Assembly (NCBI RefSeq): GCF_001884105.1
Contig: NZ_MACI01000057.1
Location: forward strand, 143,867-207,866
DNA: 64,000 bases
From: Bacillus luti
Lineage (GTDB): Bacteria > Bacillota > Bacilli > Bacillales > Bacillaceae_G
Direction of reading: 5' to 3'
Shown: positions 26,912 to 35,919 of the stretch, piece by piece
Numbering within the stretch: position 1 is the stretch's first letter
Layout of the letters: every line of letters begins with the position of its first letter
Made by a program: the position numbers and the translations under genes
Notes under the pieces: model-generated
Database searches by the model: none
What the model saw: the letters and a program-made list of their open reading frames with translations, nothing else
What the model was told of the DNA's origin: nothing

Positions 26912-27622
26912 ATGAATAAGCGAGAAACAGATAGCAATGAGAATGTAGTTACGTTATATGTTACAAGACATGGTAAAACAATATTAAATACGAATCATCG
27001 CGCGCAAGGTTGGGCAGATTCTCCGTTAGTAGAAAAAGGTGTGGAAGTAGCCACAAATTTAGGAACGGGATTAAAAGACATTCATTTTACGAATGCGTAT
27101 AGTAGTGATAGCGGCCGTGCGATTGAAACTGCTAATTTAGTATTAAAATATAGTGAGCAATCAAAATTGAAACTTGAGCAAAGAAAAGATTTACGAGAAT
27201 TGAATTTCGGTATTTTTGAAGGTGAAAAACTTGAAAATATGTGGGATGTGGTTGGAAAAGCTGCAGGCGTTGCATCACCAGAAGAACTTATGAAGTTTTC
27301 TATTCAAGAAGTGATTGACCTTATTAGAGCAGCAGATCCTACGAAACAGGCGGAAGATTGGGAATTATTTTCTACTCGTATAAAAGCAGAGATTGATAAA
27401 ATTAGTGAAGAAGCTGCTAGACATGGAGGTGGCAACGTTTTAGTTGTCGTTCATGGGCTTTTGATAACTGCGTTAATAGAAATGATAGACAGTAGTAAAA
27501 CAAAACTTGGAGTAGAAAATGCTAGTGTGACGAAGATTGTATATCAAGATGGAACATATACAGTCGAGTCGGTTGGAGATATGAGTCATGTTGCAAAAGG
27601 GAAAGCGAGTGTGGAAATATAA
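26912..27622 (+). CDS. Histidine phosphatase-family protein (phosphoglycerate mutase-like)
   Basis: A 236-residue enzyme of the branch 1 histidine phosphatase superfamily. The phosphohistidine motif is YVTRHGKTILNTNHRAQGW, the second Arg lies in YSSDSGRAIETANL, and the second His in VVVHGLLITALIE. It may dephosphorylate a small metabolite. Cofactor-dependent mutase activity is unlikely because the surrounding regions are divergent. ATG 26912 follows AAAGGGAG, and a terminator follows. Confidence 0.88.
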   Translation: MNKRETDSNENVVTLYVTRHGKTILNTNHRAQGWADSPLVEKGVEVATNLGTGLKDIHFTNAYSSDSGRAIETANLVLKYSEQSKLKLEQRKDLRELNFGIFEGEKLENMWDVVGKAAGVASPEELMKFSIQEVIDLIRAADPTKQAEDWELFSTRIKAEIDKISEEAARHGGGNVLVVVHGLLITALIEMIDSSKTKLGVENASVTKIVYQDGTYTVESVGDMSHVAKGKASVEI

Positions 27623-27643
27623 AAAATCACATATAGAAATAAG

Positions 27644-27681
27644 AAAAGGAAGGTAGAGAAATCTAGCTTCCTTTTCATTTT
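27644..27681 (+). terminator. Terminator of the histidine phosphatase gene
   Basis: AAAAGGAAGGTAGA pairs with TCTAGCTTCCTTTT with one mismatch, followed by a T-rich run. The 27682-27879 gap shows no further element. Confidence 0.8.
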
Positions 27682-27879
27682 TTAGTATATTATTTATTGG
27701 TTTGAATCTGAATTTTCTGCTAAAAATGCACCGTGAAAATTATTGTGATGGTATAGTTAGAAAGTAGGAATAACAAATTGTTTTGCAGCTTATTGGAGGC
27801 ATGTTAGTCTAGTCTTACATTTCATCTCGAAATTTAAGTAAGTTTACGAGAAATAAAACAAAATAAGGAACGTGTGAAT

Positions 27880-28578
27880 ATGGATCGAATATATTTTGTG
27901 GACAACCCGTGGCCTAACGGTCATCGAATTGTTAATTTTAAGTGGAGTGCACATTTTAAATATGCAAAGGAAGACGAGTTAAATGGTATGGCGGGTTTGT
28001 ATTTTGATTTGCATTTAGAGACCGCGGATTATGATGAGGAAGATTTGGATGAAGAAGATGAAGAGGATGAGGAAGAAGATGAAGATGATTGGCACGCTAA
28101 GATTGTATGGAACAATTTCCATAGCTGTACTTTGTCATCAGAGGAATGGGATTTTAAAGGGTTTCGTGTAGGAAGTGATGAGGCGCCTTTTAATTTGGAT
28201 ACGCTAAATGGGAAGAAATTTGCAATTGATTTTTTATCCGAAGATGAGCAGAAGGACTTAGATTTAGAGTTAACTGCATTTGATGTTTATTTACTTGGAC
28301 ATGATGCGTCAGCCTTTCATAATATTAAGTTTACTAGATTAGAAGGGCAGACATATCAAATTGAATGGAAAGGGAAATTGGCACTTGCGTATATTGGTGA
28401 TTATGAATTTAAATATGATTTTCATACACTAATTTCCTCAACATCATTTAGTGGAATTAATATTCCTAATGATATAGATGATCATGAGGCATATGTTTTG
28501 CTAAAAAGATTTGTTAGTAATCCAGTATTGTTTGAATTGCAACGTGATAATGGGGATAGACGATTTGTATTTAAATAA
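27880..28578 (+). CDS. Hypothetical protein with acidic Asp/Glu run
   Basis: A 232-residue soluble protein of unknown family. It starts DRIYFVDNPWPNGHRI, has a very acidic low-complexity stretch at about residues 48-70 (alternating D and E), and then beta-rich sequence ending DNGDRRFVFK. The acidic run comes from GAT/GAA/GAG codon repeats and could expand or shrink. AAGGA lies 10 nt before ATG 27880 and 4 nt before GTG 27874, so the start is uncertain by two codons. Confidence 0.7.
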   Translation: MDRIYFVDNPWPNGHRIVNFKWSAHFKYAKEDELNGMAGLYFDLHLETADYDEEDLDEEDEEDEEEDEDDWHAKIVWNNFHSCTLSSEEWDFKGFRVGSDEAPFNLDTLNGKKFAIDFLSEDEQKDLDLELTAFDVYLLGHDASAFHNIKFTRLEGQTYQIEWKGKLALAYIGDYEFKYDFHTLISSTSFSGINIPNDIDDHEAYVLLKRFVSNPVLFELQRDNGDRRFVFK

Positions 28579-28736
28579 AGGTATATTGTGCTTTCGCGAA
28601 ATATATGAGTAAATACTGTATTCGACATAACTAATAACTTAAGTGTCGGAAAATTCAAAGAAAATGATACATAGTATGTAATTTATGTTCAGTTCTAAGA
28701 AGAAGAGAATATTAACAAGTATATGGAGAAGTGATT

Positions 28737-28994
28737 ATGTTGATTAAATTCGTTCATTTGTTATTTGGAAAGCCGTGTGAAAAAGGTGATTCGTTTCAAA
28801 CTAAGTTTCCACATTTTATTTATTGGAGTGCAGTTATATTTTATTTTTTTGGAATGCTATTATTTGGGATTCTTTCTTTTATTGATACTATATTTATTGG
28901 ATCGTTGATATCCGGAGGTTTGTTTTTCCCTTTAATATTTAGATTCATTTATTTTATAAACTTAAAAATGAGGGGCCTAGAAAGAGAAGTATAG
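28737..28994 (+). CDS. Small membrane protein, 85 aa
   Basis: Two hydrophobic helices (FIYWSAVIFYFFGMLLFGIL and FIGSLISGGLFFPLIFRFIY) follow an amphipathic N-terminus. ATG 28737 lies 8 nt after GGAG. I do not recognise a family. It lies 152 bp after the acidic protein on the same strand, possibly in one transcript because no terminator lies between them. Confidence 0.65.
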   Translation: MLIKFVHLLFGKPCEKGDSFQTKFPHFIYWSAVIFYFFGMLLFGILSFIDTIFIGSLISGGLFFPLIFRFIYFINLKMRGLEREV

Positions 28995-29053
28995 ACAGAA
29001 AAAATATAAATAACGGGTAATGGAAAGAAGCGAAATTGAACATTAATAACATT

Positions 29054-29092
29054 AAAAAGGAAGCAAAGAAATACATTCTAGCTTCCTTTTTT
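29054..29092. terminator. Bidirectional terminator
   Basis: AAAAAGGAAGC (29054-29064) pairs with GCTTCCTTTTTT (29081-29092) between convergent genes. Confidence 0.85.
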
Positions 29093-29103
29093 AATTGGAA
29101 CGA

Positions 29104-30069
29104 TTATGGGATTAATAAAATCTTCCCAGTACTTTTACGGCTTTCTAATAATTCATGAGCACGGGCACCGTCTTGTAAAGAGAATGTAGTAGGGCTCGCA
29201 ATGTTTAATTTTCCACTAGCGATCCAATCAAATAATTGAGTAGAGCGCTGCTTACGTTCTTCAAAAGTAGTAAGTACGTTCCAAAGGTCTCCGCCAGTTA
29301 AAGTTTTTGAAGTATCCATAAGCATACGCGGATCTACAGGCGCAGGATTACCACCAGCCATTCCGTAAAATACGACAGTACCACCAATTTTAGTAGCGTT
29401 AAAACTTTCCTCAAGTGTAGAGCCTACTGATTCATATACAACATTTACTCCAGTACCATTTGTTATTTCAAGTACTTTCGTAGGCCATGCTTCCGTATAT
29501 AAAAATACGTGATCAGCACCAGCTGAAGTGGCTACGCTTGTTTTTTCGTTTGATGATGTAAGGCCGATTACTGTTCCACCCAGTAGTTTAATCATTTGAA
29601 TAAGAAGCTGCCCAACACCACCAGCTGCGGCGTGTACTAAAGCGACATCACCTTGTTTTATTTGATAGCTATCTTTCGTTAAATAATGTGCTGTTAGACC
29701 TTGTAATAAGACAGAAGCGGCTGTTTCAAAAGAAATAGAATCTGGAAGTGGGATTGCTTTTTCTGATGGAACAGCAACTAATTCTGCATTTGCAAATGGA
29801 ACGTCAGCAAATGCAATACGGTCTCCAGCATTGATAGTGGTAACGTTAGCTCCTATTTTTTCAACAATACCAGCGCCTTCATAACCTAATATATAAGGCG
29901 GATTGCCAGCGAGATGATAATCACCGCGGCGTCTATAAATATCGGCGAAATTTAAACCGATTGCTTTTGTGCGGACAAGAATTTCATTTGGACTTATGAT
30001 TGGATCATGTATTTCTTTATATTGTAGTACATCTGGATTACCGAACTGTTCGAAACAAAGTGCTTTCAT
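29104..30069 (-). CDS. Quinone oxidoreductase (QOR-type MDR)
   Basis: A 321-residue zinc-free quinone reductase-like MDR. KAIGLNFADIYRRRGDY and LGYEGAGIVEKIGA are in the N-terminal fold, and VHAAAGGVGQLLIQMIKLLGG is the NADPH-binding turn. ATG 30069 follows TGGAGG; the in-frame start 15 bp upstream lacks a site. It is divergent from a LysR gene across 123 bp that contain a 21-bp inverted repeat, so LysR control is likely. It would reduce quinones or reactive enones with NADPH. Confidence 0.9.
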   Translation of the reverse strand: MKALCFEQFGNPDVLQYKEIHDPIISPNEILVRTKAIGLNFADIYRRRGDYHLAGNPPYILGYEGAGIVEKIGANVTTINAGDRIAFADVPFANAELVAVPSEKAIPLPDSISFETAASVLLQGLTAHYLTKDSYQIKQGDVALVHAAAGGVGQLLIQMIKLLGGTVIGLTSSNEKTSVATSAGADHVFLYTEAWPTKVLEITNGTGVNVVYESVGSTLEESFNATKIGGTVVFYGMAGGNPAPVDPRMLMDTSKTLTGGDLWNVLTTFEERKQRSTQLFDWIASGKLNIASPTTFSLQDGARAHELLESRKSTGKILLIP

Positions 30070-30156
30070 ATGGAATACCTCCATTTATATTGTTTGTCGA
30101 TGCTCTTTATCATACAATATAAATAATAATAGAAAAAGATGATTATTCCGATGGAA

Positions 30157-30177
30157 TCAATCGAAAATATCGATTGA
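30157..30177. promoter_or_regulatory. Putative LysR operator
   Basis: TCAATCGA-AAATA-TCGATTGA is a perfect 8-5-8 inverted repeat, 15 bp before the lysR start. ATTCCGATGGAAT (30145-30157) adjoins it. The pair fits a LysR recognition plus activation site. Confidence 0.55.
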
Positions 30178-30192
30178 AAAGAGGGACGATAA

Positions 30193-31086
30193 ATGGAGAT
30201 AAAACAATTAATTACATTTAAAGTAGCTGCGGACACTTTGAACTTTACACAAACTGCGAAGAAATTAAACTTTGCTCAATCGAGCGTAACAGCGCAAATT
30301 AAAACATTAGAAGCTGAGCTAGGTACGCCGCTATTTGAAAGATTAGGAAAACGTCTTTTCTTAACTGAAGCGGGCAGGAAGTTTCAATTATATGCTGATA
30401 AGATGATTGCACTTAGTAATGAAGCGAAAATGGCTGTGAAAGATGATGAAGAAATAGCAGGTACGTTAATAATTGGTGCGCAAGAAAGTCAGTGTACGTA
30501 CAGGCTTCCTTCCATATTAAAGAGGTTTAAGACACAGTTTCCTCAAATAAAGCTTATATTTAAACCAGCACAGTCCAATAAAGATGCGAAGGAACAATTG
30601 ATGGAGGGGAAAGTAGATCTTGCATTTATTTTGGACGAATGTAAAACGGAAGATGTTTTACATGTGGAGCCGCTTATGAAAGAAGAATTAAAAGTAGTAG
30701 CTGCTCCAGGGCATCGTTTACTCGAGCAAACTTCCGTTTCTATAAAAGATTTAGAGAAGGAAACACTCTTGTTAACAGAACTAGGGTGCTCATATCGGAC
30801 TTTATTTGAAGAGCTATTTCGTACAGAAGAAGTGTATCCGGCAAATAAGATTGAGTTTGTTAGTGTCGAGGCAATTAAACAATGTGTCATTGCGGATTTA
30901 GGTATAGCAGTTTTGCCAGCAATAGTAGTAGAAAAAGATATACGAGAGGGAGCGATAAAAGAGTTACATCTAGAAAATACTATCAATCCAATTTTTACAC
31001 AAATTGCTTGGCATAAAGATAAATGGATGACAGCGCCGTTGCAACAATTTATTGATGTAACGAGGGAGTTTTTTACAACGGATTAA
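30193..31086 (+). CDS. LysR-family transcriptional regulator
   Basis: A 297-residue LysR protein: HTH at residues 1-60 (FKVAADTLNFTQTAKKLNFAQSSVTAQIKTLE split over the helix pair), then a two-lobed effector domain beginning LIIGAQESQCTYRLPSIL. It resembles the 9632 protein in the TESxxxYRLPSIL-type strand. ATG 30193 follows AGAGGG. Its partner is the divergent quinone reductase. The inducer is probably an electrophile or quinone, which is an inference from that pairing. Confidence 0.9.
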   Translation: MEIKQLITFKVAADTLNFTQTAKKLNFAQSSVTAQIKTLEAELGTPLFERLGKRLFLTEAGRKFQLYADKMIALSNEAKMAVKDDEEIAGTLIIGAQESQCTYRLPSILKRFKTQFPQIKLIFKPAQSNKDAKEQLMEGKVDLAFILDECKTEDVLHVEPLMKEELKVVAAPGHRLLEQTSVSIKDLEKETLLLTELGCSYRTLFEELFRTEEVYPANKIEFVSVEAIKQCVIADLGIAVLPAIVVEKDIREGAIKELHLENTINPIFTQIAWHKDKWMTAPLQQFIDVTREFFTTD

Positions 31087-31134
31087 GTGGAGAAATATTT
31101 ATTTTATATAAAAGAAAAAATGGCAATTTTGTAT

Positions 31135-31174
31135 AAAGAACCGATGCTTGAATGAAACAAGTATCGGTTCTTTT
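31135..31174 (+). terminator. Terminator of lysR
   Basis: AAAGAACCGATGCTTG pairs with CAAGTATCGGTTCTTTT with one mismatch, followed by T. In 31175-31388 only a promoter-like region with no further gene is seen. Confidence 0.8.
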
Positions 31175-31388
31175 ATGTTTTAAATAAAGAATGCTATAAA
31201 ATGTGTATTTCTCAACTTTTTTTCTTATACGGATAAGTAAATTTCTTCGTATATTCCAATAATCGTAAGGGAATTTACAACGTTTATTCGTTTCTGTAAG
31301 ATGCCTCTAGGAAGCATGAAAGGAGGGGCGTACATAGGTGATAACTTGTCTTTATTATACGTACTTATTTTGAGGGAGGAGATTGAGA

Positions 31389-31901
31389 ATGTTTAAAAAG
31401 TTAATGAAAGTGTGTGTGTTAAGTGTAGCGAGTGTAGGAGTATTATTTAGTTTCCAAGGAAGTACATTTGCAGCTACTGATTTAAGTAGTTATTATGACG
31501 GGAAAAATCCAGCAACAACGAAAGTATACGGAGGTAGTACAACATGTGATGCAGATGGATTTAATGCAAAATCTACAGCAGTATACGAAGGTAGTAAAAA
31601 GGTTGGGACAGTGTATTTACGTTACAGTAATAAATGTCATGCTGCATGGGCTAAGTTGGTGTTAGATCAACCAGCACCAGCTGTTTCGGGAGGGGTGTAT
31701 GCGTACGCTGTTGTGAATAAATACAAAAATGGTGTATTCCAAAAATCAGTTACTTCTAATCAGGGGAACGGCACAATAAAAACAGGTCAAACGAGCACGT
31801 ATACAGGAATGGTATTTGATTTAACTGCAGATTTCGGATACACAGCAGATGCTGAAGCAGTTACGTTTAATAACGGTTACGGGAAAACAGGACGCTATTA
31901 A
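31389..31901 (+). CDS. Secreted DUF2690 protein A
   Basis: A 170-residue exported protein. The signal peptide spans about residues 1-28 (LMKVCVLSVASVGVLF, cleavage near TFAAT). The DUF2690 domain follows: YYDGKNPATT, a Cys in STTCDADGF, and LRYSNKCHAAWAKLVL with the second Cys, probably a disulfide. ATG 31389 lies 7 nt after GAGGAG. The function of DUF2690 is unknown; it is common in secreted proteins of Bacillus and Streptomyces. A paralogue follows after 16 bp. Confidence 0.85.
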   Translation: MFKKLMKVCVLSVASVGVLFSFQGSTFAATDLSSYYDGKNPATTKVYGGSTTCDADGFNAKSTAVYEGSKKVGTVYLRYSNKCHAAWAKLVLDQPAPAVSGGVYAYAVVNKYKNGVFQKSVTSNQGNGTIKTGQTSTYTGMVFDLTADFGYTADAEAVTFNNGYGKTGRY

Positions 31902-31917
31902 AAAGGAGCGAAGTGCT

Positions 31918-32394
31918 ATGAAGCTTTTAATAAAGGTAAGTGCATGTTTATTGCTATCTTTACTCGTTGTAACTAGTATGTTTAGCACAACTAATAGAGA
32001 TAAAGCGTATGCGGAAGACCATTCGTATGATGGGAAAAGTCCGTATTACAATAGTTGTGATCAATCAGCAGTAACGAAAGAGAAGAAATGGATTGATTCA
32101 AATTCTTATGTAGAATTAAAATTTAGCACGACGTGTAAGACAGCATGGGCAAAAGTTACTGTAACTCGCCCAGCAGTTTACAATATTGAAGCTGATGCAA
32201 GAATCGTAAGAAAAACAGATGGAAAGGCATATACTTGCGGAAGTGCTGGAGGAAACGGTGTTGTGAACAAAGGGCAAACATCATGCTATACGCCAATGGT
32301 ATATGATTTAGATCCAAGAAAGGCGCAAGCGCAGGGGAAACATGCCATTCCGAATAGTGATGCATATAATTATGCTGAGACGATCTGGTATTGA
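31918..32394 (+). CDS. Secreted DUF2690 protein B
   Basis: A 158-residue paralogue of the preceding protein, with a signal peptide (LLIKVSACLLLSLLVVTS) and the same YDGKSPYYNSCDQSA...CKTAWAKVTV core. It has two extra Cys residues (YTCGSAGG, TSCYTPM) that A lacks, so its disulfide pattern differs. ATG 31918 follows AAAAAGGAG directly after the stop of A, so the genes are co-transcribed. The pair looks like a tandem duplication followed by divergence. Confidence 0.85.
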   Translation: MKLLIKVSACLLLSLLVVTSMFSTTNRDKAYAEDHSYDGKSPYYNSCDQSAVTKEKKWIDSNSYVELKFSTTCKTAWAKVTVTRPAVYNIEADARIVRKTDGKAYTCGSAGGNGVVNKGQTSCYTPMVYDLDPRKAQAQGKHAIPNSDAYNYAETIWY

Positions 32395-32429
32395 TGATAT
32401 TATAAAAATTTTAAGATAGCATGTTTCAT

Positions 32430-32462
32430 GAGCATGTTTTGATTGGTTTTCAAAACATGCTC
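32430..32462. terminator. Hairpin after the DUF2690 pair
   Basis: GAGCATGTTTTGA and TCAAAACATGCTC are perfect 13-bp arms with a 7-nt loop. A clear T run is missing, so termination efficiency is uncertain. Confidence 0.6.
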
Positions 32463-32507
32463 AATCTATATTTATACTAATCTTTTCGATAATTTGTGAC
32501 TATAGAA

Positions 32508-32996
32508 TTAACTAAGATCTGTGTCAGGGGGAGTATATCCAAGGTGACGAGCCATTGATACAATTTGTCCTTTATGATGAAACTCATGTGTCTCCGTATG
32601 AGTTAAAAGCCATAGCGGGGTTGTGCTCCAAGGTTCTTTTTGCCACTTCACTTCATTTGCTATATTTTCGAGCCACCGGTCGTTATATTCATCTAAGAAA
32701 CGTTGTACAACCTCATCTACTAACTTAAATCTAGCACGGACTTTCGCAACATCTGCATGTTCAATTTCATAATCACTAGCGAATGAAAAATCTGCTCGCT
32801 TTTGTTTAAATGCGAATGATCCAAGCCAGTATCGATAGCAATCGGCTACATGAATATGCGTCTTTATAATGCTACCGTTCCCGAAATTAGGAACAGCGCT
32901 ATGTAATTTTTCTAGCGGGATTTCCTCCAAAAATGTAAATAGAGTTTCTCTTGTAGAGCTAATAAGATTATATTGTTGTTTTAAAACATGTAACAT
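32508..32996 (-). CDS. DinB-family protein
   Basis: A 162-residue four-helix DinB/YfiT-type protein. The metal-binding His set is visible in THIHVADCYRYWLG and LTHTETHEFHHKGQIVSMARH. Such proteins may act as thiol-dependent S-transferases using bacillithiol, or as damage-inducible metalloproteins. ATG 32996 follows GAGGAG. It is divergent from another DinB-family gene across 205 bp. Confidence 0.85.
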   Translation of the reverse strand: MLHVLKQQYNLISSTRETLFTFLEEIPLEKLHSAVPNFGNGSIIKTHIHVADCYRYWLGSFAFKQKRADFSFASDYEIEHADVAKVRARFKLVDEVVQRFLDEYNDRWLENIANEVKWQKEPWSTTPLWLLTHTETHEFHHKGQIVSMARHLGYTPPDTDLS

Positions 32997-33201
32997 GAAA
33001 TTAACACTCCTCTTTTACTTACTAAACTATTTGTGTAGTAAGTAATTCTATATTTACGAGGATGGAACCTTTTTATTATTTTTAGTAAGCATATTAGATG
33101 TTTTTCTTAATCGTTTCTGATAGATTAAACAAGGTGAAACTTTAATAAGTTGAACATTCTTAGTTCATAATAAATTGTACATCAAGAAGGAGAACGATAA
33201 A

Positions 33202-33657
33202 ATGAATAGACTAGTTGGTTTAAAACAATTTGAAATAACGCGCGGTGCATTACTTAAATTTATGGGAACATTAGATGATAAAACTGTAGATACGCAGCCA
33301 GAGGGCTTTAACAATACAATTCGCTGGCATATTGGTCACGTGTTAACAGCAGCAGAAGTTTTCATGTTTGGAAAAGAATTCAAACAATTACCAACTGAAT
33401 ATCCAGGTATGTTTGGATATGGATCAAGACCATCTAAATGGGAAAAAGAAGGGCCATCACTAGAAGTATTAACGGCTCAATTAAAAGAACAAGCTAAACG
33501 TATTAACGAAATTCCAGCAGAAGCATTTGAAAATAAACTTCCAGAGCCATTCCTAGGGTTGGAAACAGTAGGGGAACTTTACGGCATGATGCTTTATCAT
33601 GAAGCGGATCATATTGGTCAAATGAAAGCGATGGAACGTATTATTAAGGCTCTTTAG
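33202..33657 (+). CDS. DinB-family protein
   Basis: A 151-residue DinB-family protein, different in sequence from the divergent neighbour. NTIRWHIGHVLTAAEVF supplies the first His and MLYHEADHIGQMKAMERI the HxxxH pair. ATG 33202 follows AAGGAG. A bacillithiol-dependent transferase role is an inference from the family. The terminator 33682-33719 follows. Confidence 0.85.
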   Translation: MNRLVGLKQFEITRGALLKFMGTLDDKTVDTQPEGFNNTIRWHIGHVLTAAEVFMFGKEFKQLPTEYPGMFGYGSRPSKWEKEGPSLEVLTAQLKEQAKRINEIPAEAFENKLPEPFLGLETVGELYGMMLYHEADHIGQMKAMERIIKAL

Positions 33658-33681
33658 TTTTGGTAAAGTTTAATTGTATAC

Positions 33682-33719
33682 AAAAAAGGGTAGATAATTT
33701 ATTATCTACCCTTTTTTTG
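33682..33719 (+). terminator. Terminator of the dinB-like gene
   Basis: AAAAAAGGGTAGATAA pairs with TTATCTACCCTTTTTT, with a short loop and a long T run. Confidence 0.9.
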
Positions 33720-33898
33720 TCTAACTTCTTAAAGGATTTAGGGACTATCATCGTAATGCTGATGAAGAAGGGTAGGGAAGAGATCTATTAGGATAAAGAA
33801 ATATTCTAATTTTTATGGTGTGATTATTAAATGTGGTATTCCTAAATATGGAATATACGTATAATAAAAGAGAAGAACTAGAAATAGGGGTGAATATT

Positions 33899-34885
33899 AT
33901 GATTACATTAGAACAAAAGTTGGAGCAATACACACATACATATGGACAGTTAAAGGGAGAACTAAAATGGAAAACGAGTGATTCTCGAACAGGAATGATG
34001 ATTGCTGCTATGTATGCAGGTAGTGATAAATTGTTTGATCTCGGACGTTTTTTAGAAATTAGTAGTTATATTAAGAATCAGGTAGGGATGTTTTCATACT
34101 TAAAGTCTTATCATCGCTTTGTAGTGGCTGCAACATTAGATATTCACTTTACAGATTACAAGAAAGCTTTCCGAAAATTTTTAGATTTATATGAACAATT
34201 GGTCATTGGTGGCTTTAGCAGGAGTATATTTACTTATCTCGCAGCAACTGTGCTTTTAACAGAAGAAAATGAACAGCAGGGCACACACATTCAGCGCTCG
34301 ATGCAAGTATATAAACGTATGAAAAAGGATCATCTCTTTCTTACAGGTACAAGTGATTATCCGCTCGCGGTTTTACTAGCAGGACAATCAGAGGATGTAG
34401 AAACACTTATGGACCGAGTGGAACGTCTTTATCAGAAACTAGCGAAAGCTGGCTTGCGTAAAGGGAATGACCTTCAATTTTTGAGTCATATTCTTTCATT
34501 AAAGAAAGATGTCAGGGAAGAAATGTTAGTTGCAAATTGCACAAACATATGGAATTTGTTAAAGCAAGAAAAGGTAAAAGTGAAACAGATGCATTACCCA
34601 GCTATTGGGCTACTAGCGTTACTTGAGGATGGAGAAAAAGAGATTCATTCTATTAAAGCATTGATTGAAAAACTGCAAGGGGAGAAATTGTTCCGTTGGC
34701 ATACCGATGCAAATATTCTTATTGCTATTCAATTGTTCGTAAGTCAAAAAGGTGCGGAAAGTAACGTGAACAACACAGGTTTACAAACTATGATAGAAGT
34801 CCTCGTACAAGCACAACAGGCAGCTATGATGGCAACGATTGCCGCTTCATCTGCAGCAACTTCTTCTGCTAGTAGTGGTTCATAA
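33899..34885 (+). CDS. DUF4003-like helical protein
   Basis: A 328-residue all-helical protein that I match to DUF4003 from memory. RTGMMIAAMYAGSDKLFDLGRF and LTGTSDYPLAVLLAGQ are recognisable blocks. The C-terminus is a low-complexity Ala/Ser tail (TIAASSAATSSASSGS). ATG 33899 is chosen because GGGGTGAA precedes it; the in-frame start at 33833 has no site. Its function is unknown and no catalytic motif is seen. Confidence 0.75.
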   Translation: MITLEQKLEQYTHTYGQLKGELKWKTSDSRTGMMIAAMYAGSDKLFDLGRFLEISSYIKNQVGMFSYLKSYHRFVVAATLDIHFTDYKKAFRKFLDLYEQLVIGGFSRSIFTYLAATVLLTEENEQQGTHIQRSMQVYKRMKKDHLFLTGTSDYPLAVLLAGQSEDVETLMDRVERLYQKLAKAGLRKGNDLQFLSHILSLKKDVREEMLVANCTNIWNLLKQEKVKVKQMHYPAIGLLALLEDGEKEIHSIKALIEKLQGEKLFRWHTDANILIAIQLFVSQKGAESNVNNTGLQTMIEVLVQAQQAAMMATIAASSAATSSASSGS

Positions 34886-34937
34886 TGTGTGACTGCTTAT
34901 GCTCTTGTAAATTATAACTCCTTTGATAAGGACGGTT

Positions 34938-34989
34938 AAAAAAACAGTTAGCCCATTACTCTCTAATGAGTGGTGGGCTAACTGTTTTT
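34938..34989. terminator. Bidirectional terminator
   Basis: AAAACAGTTAGCCCA and TGGGCTAACTGTTTT form a 15-bp stem between convergent genes. Confidence 0.9.
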
Positions 34990-35001
34990 ACATAATCAGC
35001 G

Positions 35002-35766
35002 TTACCTTTTCGACTCCTTCAAATATTTGAGCTGTGTAACAATCATAATGCTAATAACAACGAGTAAAAACCATGAGCTAATTTTGCTTAAGTGAACGAG
35101 ATTCCACGCTTCCCGTTGATTTGGATATTGCCATGCTCCGAAAAATGTGGCGATATTCTCTGCAATCCAAATGAAGAAACCAATAAGAAAAAAGGAGAGA
35201 ACGAGAGGCATTTTATACGTAACGCCTTGTAATGAAAATTCTACAAATGTCCGAAAGAAAACGATGAATAAAAGTAAAGTTAATACCCATCTAAAGTCAT
35301 ATAGAAAATGATGTGTAAAAAAATTAAAGTAAATCATAGCGCCTAACGGTATGGCAAACATAGCTTTCGGCCAATGACACATTTGCAAATGCAATCTTCT
35401 CCATGCTTGGCATATGTAACTTGCGACACTCGCATACATAAAACCGCTGTAAAGTGGAACTCCGAACACTTTTGAATATGCCTCTTCAGGATAACTCCAT
35501 GAACCGAAATGTACTTTATATATTTCTAGTAAAAGGCCGATGAGGTGGAAGACAGTAATTACTTTTAATTCGTCTTTCGTCTCAAGTCCAGTCTTGTACA
35601 TAATCCACTGCATAAGAAGACATACGATGAGTATGAAATCATAGCGATATAACCCTGGGATAGAAATGATTTTTGAAAGGGCTAGTGTTAAGAAAATAAC
35701 GACTGGGAATAAGCAAGATAATGCTTGTTCGTAAGTAAAGTAGAGTAGTTGTTTTACATAAAACAT
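35002..35766 (-). CDS. DUF817-family integral membrane protein
   Basis: A 254-residue protein with about eight membrane helices. The blocks HFGSWSYPEEAYSKVFGVPL and ENIATFFGAWQYPNQ, both ending in a Trp-Tyr-Pro motif, are characteristic of DUF817. ATG 35766 follows AAGGTG. Its function is unknown. It lies alone and convergent to the DUF4003 gene. Confidence 0.85.
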   Translation of the reverse strand: MFYVKQLLYFTYEQALSCLFPVVIFLTLALSKIISIPGLYRYDFILIVCLLMQWIMYKTGLETKDELKVITVFHLIGLLLEIYKVHFGSWSYPEEAYSKVFGVPLYSGFMYASVASYICQAWRRLHLQMCHWPKAMFAIPLGAMIYFNFFTHHFLYDFRWVLTLLLFIVFFRTFVEFSLQGVTYKMPLVLSFFLIGFFIWIAENIATFFGAWQYPNQREAWNLVHLSKISSWFLLVVISIMIVTQLKYLKESKR

Positions 35767-35919
35767 ATTTTCACCTTCTGTGAGTTCTTGTTTTGATTGA
35801 ATAGTCTGAAGAATAATTAAGTATACTATAGTACTAAATAATAGAAAACAATAATTGGTTTGTTTGAAAAAATAAAAAACTGTAAAATGAAGTTAATTCA
35901 ATGTAGAGGAGTTGTGCCA

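Noticed and set aside
28030-28090. Micro-repeat or CRISPR-like array
   Set aside because: The repetition is GAT/GAA/GAG codons coding an acidic stretch inside a gene, without spacers.
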